Shown: one piece after another, positions 6,729 through 14,159 of the stretch
Numbering within the stretch: the stretch's first letter is position 1
Layout: every line of letters begins with the position of its first letter
NCBI GenBank assembly: GCA_934675795.1
Contig: CAKURW010000044.1
Span: 1 to 14,318, forward strand
Length of the DNA stretch: 14,318 nucleotides
From: an uncultured Collinsella sp.
Lineage (GTDB): Bacteria > Actinomycetota > Coriobacteriia > Coriobacteriales > Coriobacteriaceae
Reading direction: 5' to 3'
Notes under the pieces: generated by a model
Database searches by the model: none
What the model saw: the letters and a program-made list of their open reading frames with translations, nothing else
Told to the model about the DNA's origin: nothing
Made by a program: the position numbers and the translations under genes

Positions 6729-9700
6729 ATGGCGAACACCCAGAACTATATTAACCACCTGCTGCAGAACACCGGCATTACGCCGGCATGCAGCGAAGAA
6801 GAGCGCTTGGCTGCCGAGGATATCGCTCAGATCTTCCGCAACCATGGCTTTGATCCCGAGGTTCAGGAGTTCAATGCCCCGGCGCCCAGTAGGTTGGCAT
6901 TTGCCGTCACCGGTATTCTTGCGTTTGCCGGTGCCCTGCTGATGGGCATCGGCGGCGGTATCGGCTTGGTCGGCACCTTGCTGGCCATTGTCGGCGCCGT
7001 TCTTTACGTGCTCGAGCGCACGGGCCACCCCGTGGTTTCGCGCCTGGGCAAGACGGGCGTGAGCCAAAATGTCATCGCCTACCACAAGGCCTCGGGCCCG
7101 CTCGCGTCCCCGCGTAACCGCCCGGTGGTCGTTGTCGCACACTACGACTCTCCCCGTGCTGAGCTGCTCGCCCGCGAGCCTTATGCTTCGTATCGTGCGC
7201 TCATCGCCAAGCTGTTGCCCGTTGCCACGGTTGCCCCCGCTGCCGTTGCCATCCTGCGTATTCTGCCGCTCCCCGGCGCGCTCAAGGTTCTGCTGTGGAT
7301 TGTCGCGATCCTCGCTTCCCTCGTTGCACTCGCCAACGCGGTAAACATCATCTCTAACCGCCACATTCTTCCCTATACGTCTGGCGCGGTGTGCAACAAG
7401 TCTTCTGTCGCCGCTATGCTCGGCGTTATGGACAACGTTGCTCCCTTCCAGGGCGAAAACGAGTTTCCCGACGATGTTCCGTTCGATACCTATTTTGGGG
7501 AGCAGAAGCGTCGTGCCGAGGAAATGGCGCGCGCAGCGGCGGAGTATGCCGCGGCCCAGCAGCAAAACGACTACGGTAACACCATCGAGTATGAAGAGCC
7601 TACCTACGCTGAGGACGAGTTCGGTCAGCCGATTGCTCCCGACGCTCAAACCGAGCCCGAACAGGGCGAGGCTTTCGACGAGCAGATCGAGGGCTTTGAA
7701 GGTGCGTCTGCCGACGAGACACTGATTGGCGCCATTGTGCCCGAGGATCAGAATCAGGCTGTCCAGGCCGAAGAGTTCAATGACGAGGTTTCCGCTGCCG
7801 AGCCGGTGGAGGAGCCTGTCGCGGCCGAGCCCGAGCCCAAGCTCTATCGCAATGCCGCCGGCAACATCCGCTTTGGTTCGGATGCCATCCGTGCGCTCGG
7901 AATGCTTCCCGAGTCCTGCACGCTCGATTACGAGGAGGGCGAGGAGCCGACGTTTGAGCCCGAGCCTGCCCCCGTCGTGGCTGCACCTGCGCCCGCTGTC
8001 ACCGTGGATGATGAGTCTGCCGCGGTTGCCGCTGCCGTTGCCGAGCCCGAGGCGGTGTCCGCGATCGATCCCGCGGCAGGACTGGACATTTTGGCTCCCG
8101 CCGCGCCGGCGCAAGACGTTGCGGACGAGTCTGACGACGATTACGTTGAACAGCCGAGGCGCGTGTCTTACGAGAGCGATACTGATTTCTCGGCCGAGAT
8201 TCCCGCGGCAACGCCCCATGCCGACATTGCATCCGCGTTCTCGTCGATTGGCGCCAGCGCTTCCAACTTCTTTAAGGGTGCGCTTGCAAAGGGCAAGAAA
8301 TTTGTCGACGATTTCGAGGAGAAGCGCGCTGCCGCACGCGAGGCTGCCGAGCAGGAGGCTATCGCTCAGCAGCAGGCAGCCGAGGCGGCACGTGAGCGCG
8401 CGGCGCAAGAGTTCGAGCAGAACGAGGCTATGCAGTCCGTACCCGTCGACGCTGCCGAAGCTACAACGTCTTTCGAGGCTCAGCAGCACGTCGATAGCAC
8501 CATGTCGTTTGATGCCGCGCAGTTCGATTCCACGATGACGTTTGAAAAGCAAGGTACCGCGATTGCCGAGCCCCTTCCTGCTTCCGATGAGCAGGACGAC
8601 GCGGCGGGCGATGACGAGCCCATTGATGCTGCCGAAATTCAGGATGCGACCGAGGACGAGCCCGTCGAGGTCAACTCTGACGAAGAGCAGTACGCGGCAG
8701 CCGAGCAAGATGATTCGACCGAGGTCGAGCAGGAGGAAGTGTCTGCGGTTTCCGAGGCTCCCGAGACAGATGAGTCGAGGCCTTACTCCACGCAGATTTT
8801 CACCATGCCGACTCCGAGTGGTTCCGGTGCCACGGTTGCCAATGTCGCTCCCACCCAGGACGAAACGGTCGATTCCCTTATGGCCCAGATTTCCTCCCAG
8901 GCATCGCCGCGTCCGCAGATGAATGTTCCCGATCCGGCGTCGGCACCGTCGCCTGCGCCCTCCTCGTCTCCGCTGGCTTCGGTCCCCGATCCATCGCTGC
9001 CGTCGATGAAGCAGGCAAACGTTGCGTCTCGCACGTCGCTGTTCGACCTTCCCGATCCCTCTGCCCAGGTCAACGACCCCTTTGCTACTGCTCAGGGTCC
9101 CGAACCCACATCGGCACCCGTTGCGCCTCCTATGCCCGTTGCGCCGGGCGCGCAGCCGATCGAGACCATTTCAGCTCCCGCCCCGGCGGCACCCAAGTCT
9201 CGTAAGCGCGGCCTGGGTGGCCTGTTCGGTCGTAAAAAGAAAAACGAGCAGGACAGCATGAGTGACTGGCTGGGCGTCGAAGACGATTACGATGCCAAGA
9301 AGTCCGGTCGCGGTATCGGTTCGTGGGATAACTTCGAGGACGATAACGATGGCTGGAAGGGTGGCGCTACGTCTTCCGATGGCGCTTCTTCCGAAGATAT
9401 GCTCTCGGCTGTCGCCTCTATGGGCGATGATGAGCTGCTCGGTCACGATATCTGGTTTGTGGCAACCGGCGCCTCGGATTGTGATGGCGCCGGCATGAAG
9501 GCCTTCTTGGCTTCGCATCGCGATAAGCTCCGCGGCGTATTCTTCATCAATCTTGAATCCGTCGGCGCCGGCAGGCTTTCGGTGGTGACGGTCGAGGGCG
9601 AACAGCAGCTGCTCAAGGGCGATCGCCGCATCATGAACCTGGTCAGCAAGGTGTGCAAGTCGTTCCATGTCGATTGTGGCGCGCTCGAGATGCCCTATGC

Positions 9701-9875
9701 CAAGACCGATGCCTATGCCGCGCTTGAGGCGAGCCGCCGAGCCCTCACCATCGCCGGCGTGGACGGCACGCGTCTGGCTTGCGCTCGTACCGAGGACGAC
9801 CTGCCCCACAATGTCAACCCGACGAACATTGCCACGGTATCCGAGGTCGTGACCGAGGTTATCCGCCGTTCGTAG
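6729..9875 (+). CDS. Membrane-anchored M28-peptidase-like protein with a large disordered insert and altered metal ligands
   Basis: 1048 residues from the ATG at 6729, chosen because GTGGAG stands 5 bases upstream and the family-like sequence begins there. The reading frame is open to 6579, but the extra 50 residues look non-coding. Residues 1-236 and about 908-1048 together form an M28-like aminopeptidase fold: NVIAYHK, then VVVVAHYDSP with H138 and D140, CNKSSVAAML at 222-231, GHDIWFVATGASD at about 905-917, FINLESVG at 939-946 and LPHNVNPT with H1027. Four hydrophobic segments (about 55-74, 76-95, 158-180, 183-207) would place both halves on one side, probably the cytoplasm. Compared with active M28 enzymes, the bridging Asp is C222, the catalytic Glu is S916, the next Glu is D917 and the later Asp is E943. 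Residues about 240-900 are Glu/Ala/Pro-rich and probably unstructured, with a basic patch KSRKRGLGGLFGRKKK at 823-838. A small membrane protein gene follows 21 bases on. It may be a catalytically dead scaffold; its function is unknown. Confidence 0.8.
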   Translation: MANTQNYINHLLQNTGITPACSEEERLAAEDIAQIFRNHGFDPEVQEFNAPAPSRLAFAVTGILAFAGALLMGIGGGIGLVGTLLAIVGAVLYVLERTGHPVVSRLGKTGVSQNVIAYHKASGPLASPRNRPVVVVAHYDSPRAELLAREPYASYRALIAKLLPVATVAPAAVAILRILPLPGALKVLLWIVAILASLVALANAVNIISNRHILPYTSGAVCNKSSVAAMLGVMDNVAPFQGENEFPDDVPFDTYFGEQKRRAEEMARAAAEYAAAQQQNDYGNTIEYEEPTYAEDEFGQPIAPDAQTEPEQGEAFDEQIEGFEGASADETLIGAIVPEDQNQAVQAEEFNDEVSAAEPVEEPVAAEPEPKLYRNAAGNIRFGSDAIRALGMLPESCTLDYEEGEEPTFEPEPAPVVAAPAPAVTVDDESAAVAAAVAEPEAVSAIDPAAGLDILAPAAPAQDVADESDDDYVEQPRRVSYESDTDFSAEIPAATPHADIASAFSSIGASASNFFKGALAKGKKFVDDFEEKRAAAREAAEQEAIAQQQAAEAARERAAQEFEQNEAMQSVPVDAAEATTSFEAQQHVDSTMSFDAAQFDSTMTFEKQGTAIAEPLPASDEQDDAAGDDEPIDAAEIQDATEDEPVEVNSDEEQYAAAEQDDSTEVEQEEVSAVSEAPETDESRPYSTQIFTMPTPSGSGATVANVAPTQDETVDSLMAQISSQASPRPQMNVPDPASAPSPAPSSSPLASVPDPSLPSMKQANVASRTSLFDLPDPSAQVNDPFATAQGPEPTSAPVAPPMPVAPGAQPIETISAPAPAAPKSRKRGLGGLFGRKKKNEQDSMSDWLGVEDDYDAKKSGRGIGSWDNFEDDNDGWKGGATSSDGASSEDMLSAVASMGDDELLGHDIWFVATGASDCDGAGMKAFLASHRDKLRGVFFINLESVGAGRLSVVTVEGEQQLLKGDRRIMNLVSKVCKSFHVDCGALEMPYAKTDAYAALEASRRALTIAGVDGTRLACARTEDDLPHNVNPTNIATVSEVVTEVIRRS

Positions 9876-9896
9876 ACGGAGCTCTAAGGAGTCAAC

Positions 9897-10115
9897 GTGT
9901 TTTCGTATATTAAGCGCCATTGGCCTGTCTACGTGATTTTGACCTTGATTGCCATTGCGTTAGGATTTGGGGCTGCCTACATCGTGGGTGCAAAGGGCTC
10001 GACCCCCGCCTCCGCAATCAGCGAAGAGGTGGAGCAAGAACAGAGTACGGGTGCCGATGGGATTCCTGAGTCCGAGCAGGCAATCGTTGATGGTGGATCT
10101 TCGTCTGCAGAGTAG
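9897..10115 (+). CDS. Small single-pass membrane protein with acidic tail, unknown function
   Basis: 72 residues starting with GTG at 9897, preceded by TAAGGAG at 9885-9891, 5 bases away. Residues 1-8 carry Lys, Arg and His, residues 10-31 form one transmembrane helix (VYVILTLIAIALGFGAAYIVGA, read in part), and residues 40-72 are rich in Glu, Ser and Gly. By the positive-inside rule the N-terminus is cytoplasmic and the acidic tail is outside. It sits 21 bases after the M28-like gene and before a terminator, so it is very likely the last gene of that transcript and could be a partner of it. I recognise no family. Confidence 0.75.
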   Translation: MFSYIKRHWPVYVILTLIAIALGFGAAYIVGAKGSTPASAISEEVEQEQSTGADGIPESEQAIVDGGSSSAE

Positions 10116-10136
10116 ATGCGGCGATTTAAATGATTG

Positions 10137-10174
10137 AAAGCGGGCGAGCCAGGGGACTGGCTCGCCCGCTTTTT
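10137..10174 (+). terminator. Intrinsic terminator after the M28-like operon
   Basis: A perfect 13-bp stem GCGGGCGAGCCAG / CTGGCTCGCCCGC (10140-10152 with 10157-10169) has a GGGA loop and is followed by five T at 10170-10174. Three A at 10137-10139 extend the stem to 16 bp. It lies between two convergent genes, 7 bases from the adhesin stop codon. Read on the minus strand it has only three T, so it is probably weaker for the adhesin. Confidence 0.95.
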
Positions 10175-10181
10175 CATCGCG

Positions 10182-13100
10182 CTAGCGCTTCTTTGGGATC
10201 GACCTAAGGCGAGCGAACCATAGGGCTGCGGCACCCGAGGTCAGGAGCGCGGTGATGCAAGCGGCGATGGGAACTGATCCTGTTGCCGGTAGGTCCTGCG
10301 GTAGGGTACAGCGTTGAATGACGCTGTCCTCGTCATGTGACTCAAGTTTATCGCCGCCACCGTTGCGGCAAAGATCGACGCGCGCGCTGTTGGTGAGTGC
10401 GGTTTGGGGCGTATAAGCCGACGTTACCTGCATGTGTACGACTGCGCCCCGAGCGTCTGTGCCAAGGATTGCTTTGGCATCGTCAAGGTCGTCGTGCTCA
10501 TCTTTGAGATCATCGCGGGTCCAAGAATCCGCATCGCTTCGAGTCGTAAAGTCGGCGGCTACCGCACCGTATTCAATTCGAATGCCCGTTACGACGGTAT
10601 TGGATGCAAGGTCGAGTTCTTTCGCCTCGAGTGTGGTGGATTCCGTGGTCGAGATATCCGCCTTCCAGAGGTGCCAACCGTCGTAATCGACGAGGCGACA
10701 GTCCTCACCCAGGCTCTCTTTTACTTCGTCGGACTCAAGCCAAGGATTTTCGTGCCCATCGTCAAGTGTCGCGTTTGCCGGCTCATCGACGTCTGTCGAG
10801 TCCAACGGCGTCGTGCGATACCATACGTTGCACAGACCGTTGAGGTCGCCGATGGCGACGGGGGTTTCGATTGAGATGAATCTCGCTGTGCCGTCTTTGG
10901 CGCACTCAAGATCATCGGTAATCGTAAACTCATCAACCCAAGTAGCGGAATCGTTTCGAGCATCGATGGTATAGGAGAAAAGCCCATCACTATTGGTTTG
11001 CGTCGTGGCGCGGTTTTTACCATCGCCGTTAGCCAACAGGCCCTTTTCGATAGGTTGGACAAGTTCCTGACGCTTGTCGACCTGCCCCTTGATCTCGATG
11101 GGCGCATCCTTCATCGCGACGGATTGGACTTCTCCCGTATCCTTTATTTCAAACGTTATCTCCTCGGCAAGGTCATAGGTCCGCGGAGAAATCATTTCGC
11201 GCAACGAGTAGGTGCCGGGTGCAAGATGTTCGACGCGGTGCGGCTTGTCGGATGAGGTCCAGGAGTCTATTTCGGTTTTATCGGGACCATATAAGGTGAG
11301 TTGTGCGCCTTTCACTTCCTGCTCTCCGCTTGCATCGACCTTGGAGATATCAACCTTGGTGTAATCGTCGGATACGTTAAGCCGTGCTTCTACAACGGGT
11401 GTTTTCTGGTCGGCATAAGTAAGGTCGACAATATGGGTTGTCCGATCGAGCAAGAAGCCTGCCGGCGCTTGAGTCTCGACAACCTCGTAGCGTGCGGTGC
11501 CAGATCCCAGCGGGAGGTCGTCCGCGCGTGCTTCTCCAGTTTCATCCGTCGTGACGGTCGCGACAGTCTCACCGTCGAGCGCGGCAATGCTACCGTCGGG
11601 GCGCACGATATCACCCGAGGCACGGATCTCAAAGACGGCGCTCGCGAGGCAGCTGCCGTCTATGGCATCGGTTTTAACGATCCTGATGTTTCCGGTCGCG
11701 GCGTGGTCATAATACGAGGCGATTGCAACGGGCGTTAGGTTCATGTCGGCGGGTATGTTTACCTCGATCTCTTCGCCGACAAGATAGGGCTCTTTGGCCG
11801 AGGTTTCGCGTACATAATAGGTGCCCGGCACGAGCGATTCGGGCAGTGTGACGGTCCCGGTCGCGTCAGTCGTAAAGGTGTCCATTACGTTATGTGCTGG
11901 ATACCAGCAAGTTTGTGAGACAGGTTCATGATTGATGTCGAGGAGTTGGAAGGTGAATCCGGCTAGTGGAACAGAAGCGCCTGTTTGGGCATCGCGTTTT
12001 ACAATCTGGAGATGCGTCGACAGAGCGTGGTTGTCCACGATATATTGAAGCTCGGCGCCGTCGGAAATCTGATTGGCCCCGACGGTCCATTCCCCTGCAC
12101 GTTTAAAACCCTCGGGGACGGTTTCCGGAACCTCGCGAACCGTGTAGCCGGCACGGTCGTATGGGACGGCTCCGTGGACACCGGCGGGTCGCTTGCCTGT
12201 GCCGAACCATGCTTCGGGCTGATCTTTGGTGGAGGCAAAGCCATAGATGTTTGTGATCAGTGTGCCAACAACCTGCTGAGAGCTGTTGCTGACAACCTCA
12301 AAGACAACACCACCCGCCGGCTGCTCCAGGCCGGATTGGTCGCTATTGCCGTAATCCTTGAATTTGGAAATCTCAAGGTTAAACGCAATGGGGATATCGG
12401 AAACGCGAGATTCGATCTCGACCACGCCTGAATCGCCGAGCTGGTCGGCTCCAACGGTATAGGTCCAGCTGTCGTTGGATGGCAGGTAGCCCTCGGGGGC
12501 TTTTGGTTCGTAGATGGTAAAGGTTCCTAAGGGGACATCGGCGAGGGCGGCCCGACCGCTTTCGTCGGTCGTGAGGATTTGTGCCCATCCAGGGGTTGAT
12601 TGCGACACACACGTGAACTCTGCTCCTGCGAGTGAAGATCCCACCTGGGGGCCGGCATTCGTCGCGGCATCGAGTTTTACGATACGCAGGTTGATGGTGC
12701 CGGGCTGTTCATCAATGGCGACCCGCCCGCCGTCATTCCCCGTGGTAAAGGCAATACGATCGTGGCGGGGGACATAGCCGGCCGGCGCCTTCGTTTCAAC
12801 TAGGTAGTATGCCGTGTTGGGCAGAAGTGTTGCTTGCGCTCGACCGTTGCTGTCCATCTTGATGGTGCCGACACGCGCGCCGCTGGCGCTCTCAAAAATA
12901 TCGAATGTTGCCCCGGTAAACTGATAGGTATTGTTTCCGCTGGTAATAACGGTGTTAGCAGACTGCTTTTGGAAGGAAACAGAGACCGCCGGCAGTACAT
13001 AGAGCATGTCTTGACGTTTGCTGCCGCCCGATACGGCCCCTAGATAGCGTCGCGCGCGGTGCGGAGCGGCTTTGATGCTTCCTGATTTTGCGCTGTCGTG

Positions 13101-13613
13101 GAGCCACCGCGCAGCCGCCACGACTTCATTGTCGGCGGTAAAGTGTCCGCTCTTGGTTTTACCCTGAGCGGTCGTGTAGGAGTAGGTGCCGTCGACATGG
13201 GTAGTGCCGTTGAGCATCCATACGGCAAGCTGGGTGGCGGCGCGGGCGCGATCGGGTGAAAGATGGTAACCGCCAAACGACGTGGTGGTGGGATATCCGT
13301 GACAAACGATTGCCGCGAACTCGTCGTCGAGCCACACCCAGCCTTGATCAAAGTTGAGCCATGGGCCGCCCGGTTTGGTGGGGCCGGGGCGCTCCTGGTT
13401 CATGCAGTAGGCAATCGAGGTGTCTTGAGCTTCATACTTGCCGATGAAGAAGGGTCCACAATCATCGCTAATAGTGCGGAAGCCGAGCTGGTCGTAGCCA
13501 TCGACGGCAAATGCGGCTCCCGGTGCCAGGCAGCCGAAAAGCAGGAAGAGGAGCAGGAGCAGCGGACCTGTTGCGATTGCGCTGTGGACAGAGTGCGTGG
13601 GTGCGTTGGACAT
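10182..13613 (-). CDS. Sortase-anchored surface adhesin with thioester domain and six Cna-B-like repeats
   Basis: 1143-residue cell-wall protein. Residues 1-36 are a signal peptide with a long Leu/Phe core and a probable signal peptidase I site at AFA|VDG. Residues about 45-210 look like a thioester domain: IAYCMN with C70 and ATQLAVW with Q128 fit the Cys and TQxxxW motifs of Gram-positive thioester adhesins, which bind host proteins covalently. Six Cna-B-like domains follow at about 211-301, 306-402, 411-528, 534-635, 641-747 and 751-836. Each has an early Lys (K216, K313, K417, K539, K647, K758) and a late Glu in a YxxxExxAPxGY-like strand (E273, E369, E494, E603, E713, E806), the pattern for internal isopeptide bonds. 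Residues 840-1103 are a further unrecognised stalk region. LPATG at 1108-1112, a hydrophobic span and RLRSIPKKR form the sortase signal. AAGGAG stands 5 bases before the ATG. No sortase or second pilin gene lies in the window, so it may act alone. Confidence 0.9.
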   Translation of the reverse strand: MSNAPTHSVHSAIATGPLLLLLFLLFGCLAPGAAFAVDGYDQLGFRTISDDCGPFFIGKYEAQDTSIAYCMNQERPGPTKPGGPWLNFDQGWVWLDDEFAAIVCHGYPTTTSFGGYHLSPDRARAATQLAVWMLNGTTHVDGTYSYTTAQGKTKSGHFTADNEVVAAARWLHDSAKSGSIKAAPHRARRYLGAVSGGSKRQDMLYVLPAVSVSFQKQSANTVITSGNNTYQFTGATFDIFESASGARVGTIKMDSNGRAQATLLPNTAYYLVETKAPAGYVPRHDRIAFTTGNDGGRVAIDEQPGTINLRIVKLDAATNAGPQVGSSLAGAEFTCVSQSTPGWAQILTTDESGRAALADVPLGTFTIYEPKAPEGYLPSNDSWTYTVGADQLGDSGVVEIESRVSDIPIAFNLEISKFKDYGNSDQSGLEQPAGGVVFEVVSNSSQQVVGTLITNIYGFASTKDQPEAWFGTGKRPAGVHGAVPYDRAGYTVREVPETVPEGFKRAGEWTVGANQISDGAELQYIVDNHALSTHLQIVKRDAQTGASVPLAGFTFQLLDINHEPVSQTCWYPAHNVMDTFTTDATGTVTLPESLVPGTYYVRETSAKEPYLVGEEIEVNIPADMNLTPVAIASYYDHAATGNIRIVKTDAIDGSCLASAVFEIRASGDIVRPDGSIAALDGETVATVTTDETGEARADDLPLGSGTARYEVVETQAPAGFLLDRTTHIVDLTYADQKTPVVEARLNVSDDYTKVDISKVDASGEQEVKGAQLTLYGPDKTEIDSWTSSDKPHRVEHLAPGTYSLREMISPRTYDLAEEITFEIKDTGEVQSVAMKDAPIEIKGQVDKRQELVQPIEKGLLANGDGKNRATTQTNSDGLFSYTIDARNDSATWVDEFTITDDLECAKDGTARFISIETPVAIGDLNGLCNVWYRTTPLDSTDVDEPANATLDDGHENPWLESDEVKESLGEDCRLVDYDGWHLWKADISTTESTTLEAKELDLASNTVVTGIRIEYGAVAADFTTRSDADSWTRDDLKDEHDDLDDAKAILGTDARGAVVHMQVTSAYTPQTALTNSARVDLCRNGGGDKLESHDEDSVIQRCTLPQDLPATGSVPIAACITALLTSGAAALWFARLRSIPKKR

Positions 13614-13867
13614 GGCTGCTCCTTATCCCTCGTGCGCCGCACGGGGAGGCTGCGACGCGTAGGATGAGGCTACCCCCGAGGTTCATGCGGGTAAGTACCG
13701 GAGCCTGACCAAAAGCTTGCCCAATTCCTGACAAATTGAGCTCAAATACAACAATCAAGCAAAAGCGCAGGTAGAAGATAAGGGGAACAGGAAGCCAAAG
13801 GTCCTCGTCTCCACAATTGACGCGATTTTCAAACGAATCTCCACAGCCAAAACAAGCATCGCCACCC
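13614..13867 (-). promoter_or_regulatory. Upstream region and structured leader of the adhesin gene
   Basis: About 250 bases without a gene. On the minus strand, before the ribosome site, there are nested short hairpins: CGTGC-GGC-GCACG just upstream, and GTAG-CCTCATC-CTAC enclosed by CGGGG and CCCCG. Farther up lies an inverted repeat, CAATT-7-AATTG at 13722-13738. I could not find a convincing -35/-10 pair for the adhesin. The hairpins could be a leader affecting expression, but they do not match a riboswitch I recognise. Confidence 0.3.
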
Positions 13868-13897
13868 TTGTATCGAACAAGACAACCGCGTTATACT
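13868..13897 (+). promoter_or_regulatory. Promoter of tRNA-Gly
   Basis: TTGTAT at 13868-13873 and TATACT at 13892-13897 are separated by 18 bases. Transcription would start near 13904, just ahead of the tRNA at 13911, as expected for a stand-alone tRNA gene. Confidence 0.65.
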
Positions 13898-13910
13898 ATC
13901 CCCCACATAT

Positions 13911-13985
13911 GCGGGCATCGCCAAGTGGTAAGGCATCAGCTTCCCAAGCTGACACTCGCGGGTTCGAGTCCCGTTGCCCGCTCCA
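13911..13985 (+). tRNA. tRNA-Gly, anticodon CCC
   Basis: A complete cloverleaf can be drawn by eye. The acceptor is GCGGGCA / TGCCCGC with U73 as discriminator, as in bacterial tRNA-Gly, followed by an encoded CCA (13983-13985). The D stem is GCC/GGC. The anticodon stem TCAGC/GCTGA encloses TTCCCAA, giving anticodon CCC, which reads GGG. The T arm is GCGGG-TTCGAGT-CCCGT with one G-U pair. The last 18 bases are repeated at 14160-14177, and the T arm has an inverted copy at 14041-14056. Confidence 0.97.
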
Positions 13986-14056
13986 GTAAAAAGCACAAGC
14001 ACGGCAGCGTTACGTTGCCGTGCTTTTTACTACCAAGCGCCGGGACTCGAACCCGC
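13958..14056. repeat. Quasi-palindrome made of the tRNA T-arm and an inverted copy
   Basis: GCGGGTTCGAGTCCCG at 13958-13973, the tRNA T-arm, has an exact 16-base reverse complement at 14041-14056. Nested inside are the 12-base arms AGTAAAAAGCAC and GTGCTTTTTACT. Both pairs are centred near 14007-14008, so they form one interrupted palindrome of 99 bases around the terminator. Confidence 0.85.
13997..14028 (+). terminator. Intrinsic terminator of tRNA-Gly
   Basis: Stem AAGCACGGCAGCG / CGTTGCCGTGCTT (13997-14009 with 14013-14025) has one G-U pair and a TTA loop, and is followed by T to 14028. An alternative outer pairing, AGTAAAAAGCAC (13985-13996) with GTGCTTTTTACT (14020-14031), is perfect over 12 bp and would compete with it. 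Confidence 0.88.
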
Positions 14057-14073
14057 CAGGGTGCGAGCGTTAA

Positions 14074-14092
14074 ATAAACGCGAAGCGTTTAT
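14074..14092. repeat. Hairpin 1 with GCGAAGC core
   Basis: Perfect 8-bp stem ATAAACGC / GCGTTTAT with a GAA loop. The core GCGAAGC is known in DNA as an unusually stable mini-hairpin. Confidence 0.8.
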
Positions 14093-14108
14093 AGCGAGCA
14101 GGCAAGGT

Positions 14109-14136
14109 CGCCGATAGGCGGCCGCAGCCGGTGCGG
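14109..14136. repeat. Two small GC hairpins between the GCGAAGC hairpins
   Basis: CGCC-GATA-GGCG at 14109-14120 and CCGCA-GCCGG-TGCGG at 14122-14136. The second shares bases with the outer stem of hairpin 2, so the two folds would be alternatives. Confidence 0.5.
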
Positions 14137-14155
14137 ATTTGCGAAGCAAATACGC
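14133..14155. repeat. Hairpin 2 with GCGAAGC core
   Basis: ATTTGC-GAA-GCAAAT (14137-14151), extended after one G-A mismatch by GCG/CGC. It has the same GCGAAGC core as hairpin 1 but a different stem sequence, so the shape is kept while the sequence differs. Confidence 0.75.
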
Positions 14156-14159
14156 AGAC

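Noticed and set aside
6678..8708. 676-codon open frame on the minus strand inside the M28-like gene
   Set aside because: It runs antisense to a low-complexity, GC-rich coding region; the translation is Leu/Gly/Arg-rich with no domain, and the plus-strand protein has clear family motifs.
13530..13532. Lipoprotein signal (LFGC) in the adhesin signal peptide
   Set aside because: Phe at the position two before Cys does not fit a normal lipobox, a signal peptidase I site follows at AFA|V, and the protein has a sortase signal.
13614..13720. Cyclic di-GMP or other known riboswitch before the adhesin
   Set aside because: Some hairpins are present, but none of the conserved core sequences I know could be matched.
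13817..14077. 86-codon plus-strand open frame across the tRNA
   Set aside because: It reads through the tRNA gene and its terminator and has no ribosome site.
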